NCBI RefSeq assembly: GCF_026626335.1
Contig: NZ_JAPNTZ010000006.1
Location: 186,001-250,000 of the forward strand
Direction of reading: 5' to 3'
DNA length: 64,000 bases
Origin: Paractinoplanes pyxinae
GTDB taxonomy: Bacteria > Actinomycetota > Actinomycetes > Mycobacteriales > Micromonosporaceae
The position numbers and the translations under genes are program-made. The notes under the pieces are model-generated. The model did no database searches, was not told the DNA's origin, and worked only from the letters and a program-made list of their open reading frames with translations. This document shows positions 43,025 through 51,200 of this stretch, piece after piece; position 1 is the first letter of the stretch; the number at the start of each line of letters is the position of its first letter.

Positions 43025-43220
43025 CCCTGGTCAGCTTCAACGCCAGGGCCGGGCACCGGTCCACGGCTTGACGTGCCGCCGGCTCCAACGCCGGCGGCAC
43101 GTTCATGCCCGCCCGCGGAACCGGATATCCCCAGTCGTCCTCGGTGAGCAGTTCGGGCAGCAGTTCGGCACACAGCCCGCGCCCGTCACAAGCAGTCCAG
43201 TCGACGTGCAGCCGGTTCAT
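42993..43220 (-). CDS. Ferredoxin, [3Fe-4S] type
   Basis: The 75-residue protein has WTACDGRGLCAELLPELL near the start and AVDRCPALALKL near the end. The Cys-x5-Cys...Cys-Pro arrangement is typical of single-cluster actinobacterial ferredoxins. It would pass single electrons between the NuoF-like subunit and a partner. The ATG overlaps the stop of the NuoF-like gene (ATGA). The 3' end overlaps phoA. Confidence 0.85.
   Translation of the reverse strand: MNRLHVDWTACDGRGLCAELLPELLTEDDWGYPVPRAGMNVPPALEPAARQAVDRCPALALKLTRVSAGRAPASS
43071..43102. terminator. Perfect hairpin inside the ferredoxin gene
   Basis: ACGTGCCGCCGGC (43071-43083) pairs exactly with 43090-43102 across a six-base loop, 47 bases after the phoA stop. 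It probably ends the phoA transcript although it lies within the coding sequence of the convergent ferredoxin gene. No T-run follows. Confidence 0.55.
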
Positions 43221-44437
43221 CGCTTCTCCTCCGCCCGGCAGTTGCCGACCAGATGCGCGGCAACGTCCGCTTCGAAAGCGCGCATCGCGCTGTGGATAAG
43301 TCGGGCCGTGCCGTCCGGATGACGACAGGCGCCGCGACCGGTGACCAGCCGGGCGAGCCGGTCGACCTCCGCGGGCAGACCGGGCCGGGCTCGACGGTGG
43401 GCCAGGTCGGTGAGGGTGCTCGCGAGCCGCGGCAGGCCGTTGATGCAAGGACCGCACTGACCCGCGACCTGGCCGGCGAGATAGCCCGCGATCCGGGCCG
43501 TCTCCAACAGCCCGCACGCGCTACGCGGCAGGGCGACGATCACACCGGCGCCCGGGCTTCCCCCGTACGGCGTGAGAGCCGCCCGGCTGACCGGGAGAGC
43601 AGCCTCGGCCGGCACCCACCCGCCGTGATACCCGCCCACGAGCACCGCGCTCAACGGAGCGGTGGCGCCGCCCGCAGCCGCGATGAGCTCCCCGAGCGTC
43701 ACGCCGTATCCCGCCTCGAGCACTCCAGGCGCGGCGACAGCGCCACTGACTGTGGCCAGGAAGGTTCCCGGCTCGTCCGGCGTGCCCGCCGTGCGGAACC
43801 ATCCCGGCCCGTAGCGAGCGATCAGCGCGAGGTGCGCGAGCGTCTCGACGTTCTGCACCAGCGTCGGCGCGCCACCCGGCCCGGCCTCGGTGATGCGCAC
43901 AAGCTTGTCGCCCGGCACCGCCGCCTTACCGGCCGCGGCCGCCGCAGCCGCCGTCTCCTCCCCCGCCACGAACGCGTCCGGTGCGGCGACCAGCCGGACC
44001 GGCACCCGGTCGAGCCCAGCCCCGCGCCGCGCGGCGATCAGCTCGCCCAGCGCTCGGTGGGCCGCCGCTGGTGCGTAAAGCACGGCACTCTGCGCGCCCA
44101 TCGCAGCGAGTTGCAGCCCATCCAGGACCAGGTTCGGCGCGTACGCCAGCAGCGCCCGGTCTTTGCCGCTGGCCGGCTCGCCCTCGGCGCCGTTGGCGAT
44201 CACAACCGGCGGCCGACCTGTTGCGGCGACGGCGCTGAGCTTGCGCCAGACCGGGAACCCGGCTCCGCCTCGGCCGGTCAACCCCGCGTCCCGCGCCAAA
44301 CCAACTATCTGGTTGGCATCGAACACCGGCAGGCGTCCGTGCTGGGCCAGATGACTGTCCAGCCGCCCGTCATTGCGGCCGCCGAGCAGCCTGAGCTGCA
44401 CCCGGCTCCCCGGTGGAGCCTCAACAGCGCTGGTCAT
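43217..44437 (-). CDS. NADH:quinone oxidoreductase subunit F-like flavoprotein
   Basis: The 406-residue protein has the NuoF FMN/NADH site (GLTGRGGAGFPVWRKL and IANGAEGEPASGKDRALL), an SLBB-like middle part (AAPGVLEAGYGVTLGELIAAAGG) and a C-terminal Fe-S region GQCGPCINGLP...GRGACRHPDG. Compared with NuoF (SCGxCxPC...C), the first cluster cysteine is Ala, leaving three. It probably oxidises NADH and hands electrons to the ferredoxin. It overlaps neighbours on both sides by ATGA, so the three genes form one translation unit. Confidence 0.82.
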   Translation of the reverse strand: MTSAVEAPPGSRVQLRLLGGRNDGRLDSHLAQHGRLPVFDANQIVGLARDAGLTGRGGAGFPVWRKLSAVAATGRPPVVIANGAEGEPASGKDRALLAYAPNLVLDGLQLAAMGAQSAVLYAPAAAHRALGELIAARRGAGLDRVPVRLVAAPDAFVAGEETAAAAAAAGKAAVPGDKLVRITEAGPGGAPTLVQNVETLAHLALIARYGPGWFRTAGTPDEPGTFLATVSGAVAAPGVLEAGYGVTLGELIAAAGGATAPLSAVLVGGYHGGWVPAEAALPVSRAALTPYGGSPGAGVIVALPRSACGLLETARIAGYLAGQVAGQCGPCINGLPRLASTLTDLAHRRARPGLPAEVDRLARLVTGRGACRHPDGTARLIHSAMRAFEADVAAHLVGNCRAEEKR

Positions 44438-45213
44438 CGTGCCTCCTCATGAGTGCCGGGTCGTGCCGGAGCCACCGGCCGCTCCAACGGACTCGGCCGG
44501 TCCGAGGCGCGAGGTCGTACGGCCTTTGCACCGCCCGGCCACGCTGCCGCGGCTCGGGCCGGCGCTGTCACGGGAGTTGACGCTGGATCGCGTCTCGGCT
44601 CCCCGTGCGTTGACGTGCTCGTGGTCGCCGGCGTGGGCTGATCAGGGAGCAGACGCGGGTTGATCCGGCGCATGGCTCGCTGGGGGAAGCGGCCGAAGGT
44701 GGGGGTGAGGCGCCAGGCGACGGCGGCCAGGACTGTTGCTGTGCACAGGGCCGCGATGGTCCAGAGCCAGACCGTGCCGTTGTCGGAGCCGGTGCCCAGG
44801 CCGTGCATCAGGGCTATGGGCCAGCTGAGATAGGCCAGCCAGTGCACGATCCGCCAGGTGCGGACGCCCAGCCGATGCCGCAGCAGACTCGTGACGACAA
44901 TGGCGGCGATCAGGTCGAACGCCAGCGTGCCGAGCCCCTGCCAGAGTGGGCGGTAGTTGCCGGCGAACGGCAGCACCAGGTCGAAGACGCGCAGCTGGGC
45001 GTACGGATCGAAGAGCAGGCTGAGCATGTGCCCGGCCAGCAGCACCACGGCGAGCAGCGCGGCGTTGCGGTGCACCAGGTTCACCGCGAAGGCGGGCAGG
45101 CCGAACGCCGTCCGTCCACTGCGGGCACCGATGCCCAGCGCGACCACTATCGTGAGCAGAACCAGCGACATGACGCCGCTGCCCCGGGCGAAGTACCAGA
45201 GCGCGTCGGTCAT
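44434..45213 (-). CDS. Ferric-reductase-like transmembrane haem protein
   Basis: The 259-residue protein has about six membrane helices with paired His residues for haem (VNLVHRNAALLAVVLLAGHML and WRIVHWLAYLSWPIALMHGLG), the ferric-reductase/MsrQ-like fold. The last 75 residues are a disordered Pro/Ala/Thr tail. It should carry electrons across the membrane from the ferredoxin/NuoF-like pair. First gene of a three-gene unit; an unusual 47-bp dyad lies 30 bases before its ATG. Confidence 0.82.
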   Translation of the reverse strand: MTDALWYFARGSGVMSLVLLTIVVALGIGARSGRTAFGLPAFAVNLVHRNAALLAVVLLAGHMLSLLFDPYAQLRVFDLVLPFAGNYRPLWQGLGTLAFDLIAAIVVTSLLRHRLGVRTWRIVHWLAYLSWPIALMHGLGTGSDNGTVWLWTIAALCTATVLAAVAWRLTPTFGRFPQRAMRRINPRLLPDQPTPATTSTSTHGEPRRDPASTPVTAPARAAAAWPGGAKAVRPRASDRPSPLERPVAPARPGTHEEAR

Positions 45214-45229
45214 GCCGGCTCTCCTCGTG

Positions 45230-45296
45230 TTGACATGTGTACTTGACTTGATTGACGTGTTGACTGGATCAACATGTAAATCAAGTCAACATGTGG
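45230..45296. promoter_or_regulatory. AT-rich TTGAC-repeat dyad upstream of the electron-transfer genes
   Basis: TTGACTTGATT (45243-45253) and its exact complement AATCAAGTCAA (45279-45289) enclose a second inverted repeat, TGTTGA...TCAACA (45258-45263, 45269-45274). All arms are symmetrically spaced, making a 47-bp dyad. TTGAC occurs four times on the plus strand (45230, 45243, 45252, 45260), with further complements on the right. The patch is strikingly AT-rich for this window. It is a strong candidate for cooperative binding of a regulator at the promoter of the genes beginning at 45213. Confidence 0.6.
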
Positions 45297-45415
45297 CCGC
45301 TCAACGTTCACGCCCAGCCGAACGCGCTGAGCCGGCAGCGGTTCGCTCGCGAGGGGCGGTCGCCTGGACAGGACGCGTCGAGCGACGTCATCCGGCCGAG
45401 TCGGCCACGCGTCGG

Positions 45416-46381
45416 TCATGCCGGCCACCCGCCCAGGTGCAGCACGTCGAGTGACGGGGTCACCAGGCGGCTCGGAGCATTGCCCAGCAAGGCGGGAGCG
45501 TTGTGGCCGCGGATGATGGCGGCGGTGCTCAAGGTGTTGGCGCGCAGGCAGGAAAAGGCGGCCACCGAGACCGTGCGCCAGATGCGTGGGGCGGGGCGAC
45601 CGGTCCGGGGGTCGAGGATGTGGTGCAGCAGTTCGCCGGGGCGGCCCCACGTGCGAGACGCGGTGCTTGAGGTGGCTAGGGCGGCGCCGGCCGGGAGTCC
45701 CACGGTGCAGGAAGGGTCGTCCGGGCGGTCTCGCACCAAGACACGCCAACCGCCGTTGGGGGCCGGGCCCGCCGTTGCGATGTCGCCGCCCAGGGCCACG
45801 AGCACGCCGACGCCGAGCTCGCGGAAGACGCGGGCGGCGGCTCGGTCGGCAGCGAACGCCTTGGCCGTGGCGCCCAGGTCGAGTTGTACGCCGTCGGGAA
45901 CGGTCAGCTCGCGGCCGCGCAGCCGGACCGAACGCCAGTCGGGACTACCGAAGACGTGCACCGCCCGCCCAACCGGAACAGGTGAGCGGTTGGTCAGAGC
46001 GGCGAAGTCGCGGTCGTAGCCGAGTGCGCACATCGCCGCGCCGACTGTTGGGTCGACGTCGCCGTCGGTTTCTTGGGCTGCGGTCAGTGCTGCGCCGACC
46101 AGCGCGGCCAGCAGCGGGCTCACCGTCACCGGGCGTCCGGCGCGGCAGGCCGCGCGCAGCTCCGAGTCCTCCCGGAACCGGCTGCAGGCCTCGTCGACGA
46201 CGGCCAGCTCGGCCCGGACGATCGCCGCCGCTTCGCCCACCAAAGGCGAGGAACCCAGCCGCCCGTGATACGCGCTACCGGCGGAAGTAGAGGAAGCATC
46301 GACGACTACTCGGGCCACCGTTCCCCACACTTCCCACTGAGCGGTGTCGGGGCCGACGGGCAGGGTTTCGACCAGGGGCAT
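45416..46381 (-). CDS. apbE: FAD:protein FMN transferase
   Basis: The 321-residue protein has ApbE landmarks: WEVWGTVARVVV near the start, VDEACSRFREDSELRA, DGVQLDLGATAKAFAADRAA (Mg/FAD site) and VLVALGGDIATAG. Later come HHILDPRTGRPAP and SVAAFSCLRANTLSTAAII. It attaches FMN from FAD to a Ser/Thr of an exported carrier by a phosphoester. It lacks a signal peptide or lipobox, so it may act inside the cell. It starts one base after the stop of the Ser-rich peptide gene. Confidence 0.9.
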   Translation of the reverse strand: MPLVETLPVGPDTAQWEVWGTVARVVVDASSTSAGSAYHGRLGSSPLVGEAAAIVRAELAVVDEACSRFREDSELRAACRAGRPVTVSPLLAALVGAALTAAQETDGDVDPTVGAAMCALGYDRDFAALTNRSPVPVGRAVHVFGSPDWRSVRLRGRELTVPDGVQLDLGATAKAFAADRAAARVFRELGVGVLVALGGDIATAGPAPNGGWRVLVRDRPDDPSCTVGLPAGAALATSSTASRTWGRPGELLHHILDPRTGRPAPRIWRTVSVAAFSCLRANTLSTAAIIRGHNAPALLGNAPSRLVTPSLDVLHLGGWPA

Positions 46382-46382
46382 G

Positions 46383-46652
46383 TCAAGAACCTCCCGAAGT
46401 CGCTTGGCCGCTTCCGCTGTCGTCGGAAAGCGTCGGCCAGTCGTCGGTCGAGGAAGAGGACGAGGACGAGGAGGAAGAGGAAGACGACGAGTCGGAAGTC
46501 GCGGACTCGTCGGTGGTGGAGGTGGTAGTGGTCGTACCTGGGGACTCGGATGCATGGGCGGCAGCCGCCACGGCGGCGGTGCCGGCGGCGGTGGTTGCTA
46601 CCAGGACGCCGGTCAGCAGGGCGGCCCGGCGCCGGCCGGATTCGCGTTTCAT
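46383..46652 (-). CDS. Small exported Ser-rich peptide, possible flavin carrier
   Basis: The 89-residue precursor has a signal peptide (MKRESGRRR, hydrophobic core, cleavage after AHA near residue 34). The mature part holds a Thr-rich patch, 14 consecutive Ser, then TDDWPTLSDDSGSGQATSGGS at the C-terminus. The end resembles the flavinylation motif D-x-x-S-G-A-T-x-S, with one inserted Gln. It is translated immediately before apbE, so it could be the FMN acceptor, but it lacks an FMN-binding fold. Confidence 0.65.
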   Translation of the reverse strand: MKRESGRRRAALLTGVLVATTAAGTAAVAAAAHASESPGTTTTTSTTDESATSDSSSSSSSSSSSSSSTDDWPTLSDDSGSGQATSGGS

Positions 46653-46810
46653 GGCTGGCTCCGTTCGTCGGTGTGTCCTCCTGGGTGACACCTGAAGCAA
46701 CCGTGCGCGTTCCGCCTCGCCGGGACCTATGGGCACCCTTGGCGGTTCCTGTGAACATTTCGCTGGTCGGCCGGCTGGTTCCGGAACTAGGTTCGGCTGG
46801 GGGGCGATCA

Positions 46811-49480
46811 ATGGATGAGCAGGTCATCGGGCGTGCGGACGAGATCGGGCGGCTGCGCGCCCGGCTTGATCGCCTGCCCGCGGAGGGTGGCGCGCTCGTG
46901 CTGCGGGGTGACGCGGGCGTGGGCAAGTCGACGCTTCTCGGCTGGGCCGCCGGCGAGGCCGGGCGGCGCGGGTTGCGCACCGTCACGGTCACCGGGGTGC
47001 AGGCCGAGTTCGACCTTCCGTACGCCGGTCTGGACCGTCTCGTCGCCGGGCTCCCGCCGCAAGAGTCGACCGCCGAAGCCCGCGACGTCGTGCGGGCCGC
47101 CCTCGACGGGGACCTGAGCCCCGTACGCGTAGCTCTGGCGCTTTTGACCCTGCTGACCGAGTCGAGTGGGACGCTGCTGCTCGCCGATGACGCTCAGTGG
47201 CTGGACGCAGCGAGCTGGGACGCTCTGACGTTCGTGGCGCGGCGGCTCGCAGGCGACCCGGTGCTGATCCTCATGACCATGCGTAACGGCGCCGAGACCA
47301 CCGCCCGGCTGACCGGCGCCGCCCTGCCCGAGCTGACCGTGGAACCGCTGGCCGCGCCGGACGCCGCCGCCCTGCTCGACCGGCGGGCGCCCACGCTGCG
47401 TCCCGACCTGCGCGACCGCATTCTGGCCGAGGCCGCCGGCAACCCGCTCGGCCTGGTCGAACTGGCCGCGCTCGGCGATCACCAGGGGCGCCTGCCCGAG
47501 GATCTGCCCCTGCCGGCCCGCCTCGAGCGCTCGTTCGCCCTGTCGGTCGCCGCGCTGCCCGCGGCCACTCAGACCTTGCTGCAGGTGGCCGCGTTCAACG
47601 ACGGTTCCGACGTGTACGAGACGGTGGCCGCGGCGGCCGAGCTGTCGGGCATCACCCTCGACGACCTCACCCCCGCCGTCACGGCCGGCCTCGTGCACGT
47701 CGACGGCTTCGGCACCTTGCGGTTCCGGCATCCGCTGGTCCGGTCCGCCCTGCGCCAGGCCGTCCCGGCCGCCCGCCGCCGGGACATCCACGCCGCCCTG
47801 GCCGCCGCCATCCCGCGGCTGCCGGGCGACGAGCGGCGCATCTGGCACCTCGCCGCCGCCACGATCCGCCCCGACGAGCACATCGCCGCCGAGCTGACCG
47901 AGGCCGCCCAGCGGGCCCGCCGCCGCGGCATGCTCGGTTCGGCGATCACCGGCCTGGAACGGGCGGCCCAGCTCACCCCCGACCCCGATGTGCAGGCCCA
48001 CCGCCTCATGTGGGCGATCATGACGGCCCACGACCTGGGCGACCACGAGACACTGCAACGCCTGATGAACTCGCTGTCGGCCCGCACGTTGCCGAGCACG
48101 GTGCAGGCCCGGCTGAGCTGGTTCCGCGAGGTGATGCTGGGCAGCGGCTGGTCGGGCGCCGACCGGCTGGTCTCGTTCATCGAGGCTGTCGACCAGCTGC
48201 GCCGGGAGGGCGATCCCGAGCTGGCGCTGACCGAACTGGCCGGCAACGCGCTGCGCTGCTACTGGTCCAATGCGGACGAGCCGACCCGTACGGCCATGGT
48301 CGACGCGGTCGAGCGGTTCGACCTGCCGTCCGACAACGCCCAGCGCATCGCCGTGCTGGCGATGGCGGCCCCGCTCGAGCGCGGCCCCGAGGTGATCGCG
48401 CCCATCGAGCGGATGTCCCGCCGGCTGCACGGCACCCCGGACGATCTCGACCTGCTCTCGGTCTCGGCGTCCGCCGTGGGGTCGTGGCGCCGATCGGTGG
48501 TGCTGTGCCGGGCCGCGGCCGACGCGTCACGCGCCGAGGGGCGTCTCGGCCTGCTCACCCAGACGCTGGTCACCGAGGCCACGGTGGCCGGGCAGCTGGG
48601 CGACGTGCGCCTGGCCGAGCAGGCCGCGACCGAGGCGATCGCGCTGGCCGAAGAGACCGGTCAGCCCCGCTGGGCACTGACGGCGTCGATCGCGCTCGGT
48701 TACGCGGCGGCCCTGCGGGGCGACAGTGCCACCGCCGAGCACCTGGCCGACCAGGCCGAGAGCGCCCTGCTGCCGGTCGGCGCGTACCCGATGCTGGCGT
48801 TGGTGCAGCTCATCCGGGGCGTCGACGCGCTGGCCCAGGGCCGGCACGCGGCTGCCTTCGAACGGCTGAGCCCGATCTTCGACCCGGACGACGTGCCCTA
48901 TCACCCGGCGATCCGGCTGTGGGCGGTGAGTCACCTGGCCGACGCCGCGGTGGGGTGCGGCCGCGAGGACGACCTGCGGGCGATCGTGGACGGGCTGCCC
49001 GACGTCGACCTGCCGGTGCTGCGGGTGGGCCGCGCCTATGTGAGCGCACTGCTCGAACCGGGCGAGATCGAGGGCATCATCGACGCCGACTACCCGTTCG
49101 AGCGGGCCCGATTGCAACACTCGTACGGCTCATGGCTGCGCCGCCAGCGCCGGGTCAACGAGTCGCGCGTACACCTGCGGGCGGCCTCGACGACCCTGAA
49201 CGCGCTGGGTGTCACGCCGTGGGCCGAACGGACCCGGGCCGAGCTGCGGGCCGCCGGTGAGAGCAGCCCGCGCCGCGAGGACGCCCGTGACCGCCTGACC
49301 CCGCAAGAGCTGCAGATCGCCATGCTGGCGGCCGACGGCCTGACCAACCGGGACATCGGCGAACGGCTGTTCCTCTCGCCGCGGACGATCAGCACGCACC
49401 TGTACCGCATCTTCCCCAAGCTGGGAGTCTCATCGCGTACGGAATTAGTTCGCACTTTGATCAGCGACCCGGCCGCCTAG
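46811..49480 (+). CDS. LuxR family regulator of the LAL type (AAA-TPR-HTH)
   Basis: The 889-residue protein has an N-terminal ATPase with Walker A GDAGVGKSTLL (about residues 33-43) and Walker B LLLADDAQWLDAASWD. A long helical repeat region follows, then a C-terminal LuxR helix-turn-helix (LTPQELQIAMLAADGLTNRDIGERLFLSPRTISTHLYRIFPKLGV). LALs act as large ATP-dependent activators of catabolic or secondary-metabolite genes. TAGGTT at 46788-46793 is a likely -10 box. The TAG stop shares bases with the convergent response-regulator stop (CTAG). Confidence 0.9.
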   Translation: MDEQVIGRADEIGRLRARLDRLPAEGGALVLRGDAGVGKSTLLGWAAGEAGRRGLRTVTVTGVQAEFDLPYAGLDRLVAGLPPQESTAEARDVVRAALDGDLSPVRVALALLTLLTESSGTLLLADDAQWLDAASWDALTFVARRLAGDPVLILMTMRNGAETTARLTGAALPELTVEPLAAPDAAALLDRRAPTLRPDLRDRILAEAAGNPLGLVELAALGDHQGRLPEDLPLPARLERSFALSVAALPAATQTLLQVAAFNDGSDVYETVAAAAELSGITLDDLTPAVTAGLVHVDGFGTLRFRHPLVRSALRQAVPAARRRDIHAALAAAIPRLPGDERRIWHLAAATIRPDEHIAAELTEAAQRARRRGMLGSAITGLERAAQLTPDPDVQAHRLMWAIMTAHDLGDHETLQRLMNSLSARTLPSTVQARLSWFREVMLGSGWSGADRLVSFIEAVDQLRREGDPELALTELAGNALRCYWSNADEPTRTAMVDAVERFDLPSDNAQRIAVLAMAAPLERGPEVIAPIERMSRRLHGTPDDLDLLSVSASAVGSWRRSVVLCRAAADASRAEGRLGLLTQTLVTEATVAGQLGDVRLAEQAATEAIALAEETGQPRWALTASIALGYAAALRGDSATAEHLADQAESALLPVGAYPMLALVQLIRGVDALAQGRHAAAFERLSPIFDPDDVPYHPAIRLWAVSHLADAAVGCGREDDLRAIVDGLPDVDLPVLRVGRAYVSALLEPGEIEGIIDADYPFERARLQHSYGSWLRRQRRVNESRVHLRAASTTLNALGVTPWAERTRAELRAAGESSPRREDARDRLTPQELQIAMLAADGLTNRDIGERLFLSPRTISTHLYRIFPKLGVSSRTELVRTLISDPAA

Positions 49481-50094
49481 AGCAGGCCGTGTTCCATGGC
49501 CGTCGTCACCGCGGCGGTACGGTCGGCCACGTCGAGTTTGTTGAAGGCGCGCAGCAGATGTGTCTTCACGGTGGCTTCCGAGATGAACAGCGCCTTGCCG
49601 ATGTCGGCGTTGGTGAGCCCCCGGGCGACCAGGCGCAACACCTCGGCCTCGCGGGCGGAGAGCGCCGGCGGCGCGGGCTTGCGCACCTGGCGTACGAGGG
49701 TGGAGGCCACACTCGGCGCGAGCACCGTCTCGCCCCGCGCCGCCGCCCGTACGGCCTCCGCCAGCTCTTGCGGCGAGGCATCCTTCAAAAGGTAACCACC
49801 GGCCCCGGCCTCGATCGCCCGCAGAATGTCGCGGTCCGACTCGTACGTGGTCAGCACCAGAACTCGTACGCCGGGAGCCGCCGCCACAATGCGCTCGGTC
49901 GCCGACACCCCATCGCCGCCCGGCATCCGCAGATCCATCAGCACGACCCGCGGCTTCAACGCGACCGCGAGCTCCACCCCCTCGGCCCCCGAGGACGCCT
50001 CCCCCACCACGCTGAGATCCGGCTCGGCGTCGAGCATGCCGCGCAGCCCGTGCCGCACCACCGGATGGTCGTCGACCAGCAGAATCGTGATCAC
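49477..50094 (-). CDS. NarL-type response regulator
   Basis: The 205-residue protein has a receiver domain (ITILLVDDHPVVRHGLRGML; phospho-acceptor Asp in PRVVLMDLRMPGGDG; Thr in VLVLTTYESD; Lys in GGYLLKDAS) and a LuxR-type DNA-binding domain (LSAREAEVLRLVARGLTNADIGKALFISEATVKTHLLRAFNKL). It is the partner of the kinase encoded immediately upstream; its GTG start overlaps that gene's stop. It probably controls the ABC-2 exporter of the same operon. Confidence 0.92.
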   Translation of the reverse strand: MITILLVDDHPVVRHGLRGMLDAEPDLSVVGEASSGAEGVELAVALKPRVVLMDLRMPGGDGVSATERIVAAAPGVRVLVLTTYESDRDILRAIEAGAGGYLLKDASPQELAEAVRAAARGETVLAPSVASTLVRQVRKPAPPALSAREAEVLRLVARGLTNADIGKALFISEATVKTHLLRAFNKLDVADRTAAVTTAMEHGLL

Positions 50095-51200
50095 GCCGGC
50101 ACCTCCACCTCGACCGTCGTGCCGGTGTCGGGATCGCTGCGCACCGTCACGCTCCCCCGCACCTGCTTCGCCCGTTCCCGCATGCCGGCCAGACCGTAGC
50201 CGTCGGCCTCGCCGGGGACGAATCCGCAGCCGTCGTCGCGCACCACCAGCCGCACCGATTCTCCGGTGTACGCCAGCAGAACCGCCGCCTCCCGCGCGTG
50301 CGCATGACGCCGCACGTTGGTCAGCGCCTCCTGGGCCGCCCGCAGCAGCACCACCTCGACCGCCGTCGGCAGCGGCCTCTCGTCGCCGGTGATGCGCAGG
50401 GCCGCCGCCACCCCGCTCTCCTCGGTGAAGCGCGAGACCTGACGCCGTACGGCCGAAGTCAATGACCCCGCGGTCAGCTCGGCCGGCGACAGGGCCGCGA
50501 CCAGGCTCCGGGCCTCGGCCAGGTTCTCGCGGGCGGTCCGGACGGCGAGCGCCACATCCGGTTCCGGCGCCTGCAGCAGCGTGATGATGCTGGTGAAGCC
50601 CTGGGCCAGCGTGTCGTGGATCTCGCCCGCCAGACGGGCCCGCTCGGCCGTCACGCCGGCCTCCCGCGAGAGCCGCGCTACCTCGGCCCGGCTGCTCTCC
50701 AGCTCTTCGATCAGGCGGTGCCTTTCCTGGCTCTGCCGCACCACCCGGACGATCCACGTGCCGAGCCAGATGCCGGCCGCGCTCGAGATCAGGGCGACCA
50801 CGAGGTCTCCCGCGACCGCGTCGGGCCGCAGGAACGCGTCCGAGATCGGCAGCACCGCGTTCGTGGCCAGCACCGCGATCACGGCCGTCCGCAGCGGCAC
50901 CATCTGGAAGATCAGCGGGTTGACCCCGAACAGCAGCCAGTTCGCGTTGGGCACCAGCGTCACCGCCAGGCCGAACAGCGCCAGTTCGGCCGCCAGCAGG
51001 ACCGGGCGCGGCTCCTCGCGCTCGATCGCCCGCCGCCCGGCCACGAAGTGCAGCACGAGGATGCCGGCGATCGCCCCCGTCGCCACCAGCCGCGCCGTCC
51101 GGCTGGGACCGTCCGAGGCGAGGATCACGACCGCCACCGCGGCCGTGATCACCACCAGATAGACGTCCCACCAGAACGTACGGGAAAGGTCCGATCTCAC
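50091..51200 (-). CDS. NarL-family sensor histidine kinase
   Basis: The 369-residue membrane kinase has five or six helices in the first 160 residues without a large extracellular loop. A short coiled segment and a HisKA_3 domain follow, with the phospho-His in RARLAGEIHDTLAQGFTSII. The ATPase domain has ALTNVRRHAHAREA (N box), VRDDGCGF and YGLAGMRERAKQVRG. The architecture suggests sensing within the membrane, as in kinases paired with ABC exporters against membrane-active agents. The GTG at 51200 overlaps the permease stop. Confidence 0.9.
   Translation of the reverse strand: MRSDLSRTFWWDVYLVVITAAVAVVILASDGPSRTARLVATGAIAGILVLHFVAGRRAIEREEPRPVLLAAELALFGLAVTLVPNANWLLFGVNPLIFQMVPLRTAVIAVLATNAVLPISDAFLRPDAVAGDLVVALISSAAGIWLGTWIVRVVRQSQERHRLIEELESSRAEVARLSREAGVTAERARLAGEIHDTLAQGFTSIITLLQAPEPDVALAVRTARENLAEARSLVAALSPAELTAGSLTSAVRRQVSRFTEESGVAAALRITGDERPLPTAVEVVLLRAAQEALTNVRRHAHAREAAVLLAYTGESVRLVVRDDGCGFVPGEADGYGLAGMRERAKQVRGSVTVRSDPDTGTTVEVEVPA

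Noticed and set aside
45230-45296. Interpretation of the TTGAC repeats as a Pho box
   Set aside because: Pho boxes are 11-bp direct repeats of GTTCACC; here the units are TTGAC with irregular spacing and strong dyad symmetry.
46440-46480. Apparent DNA repeat (AGG/ACG-rich run)
   Set aside because: It encodes the poly-Ser run of the small exported peptide and is explained by codon repetition.
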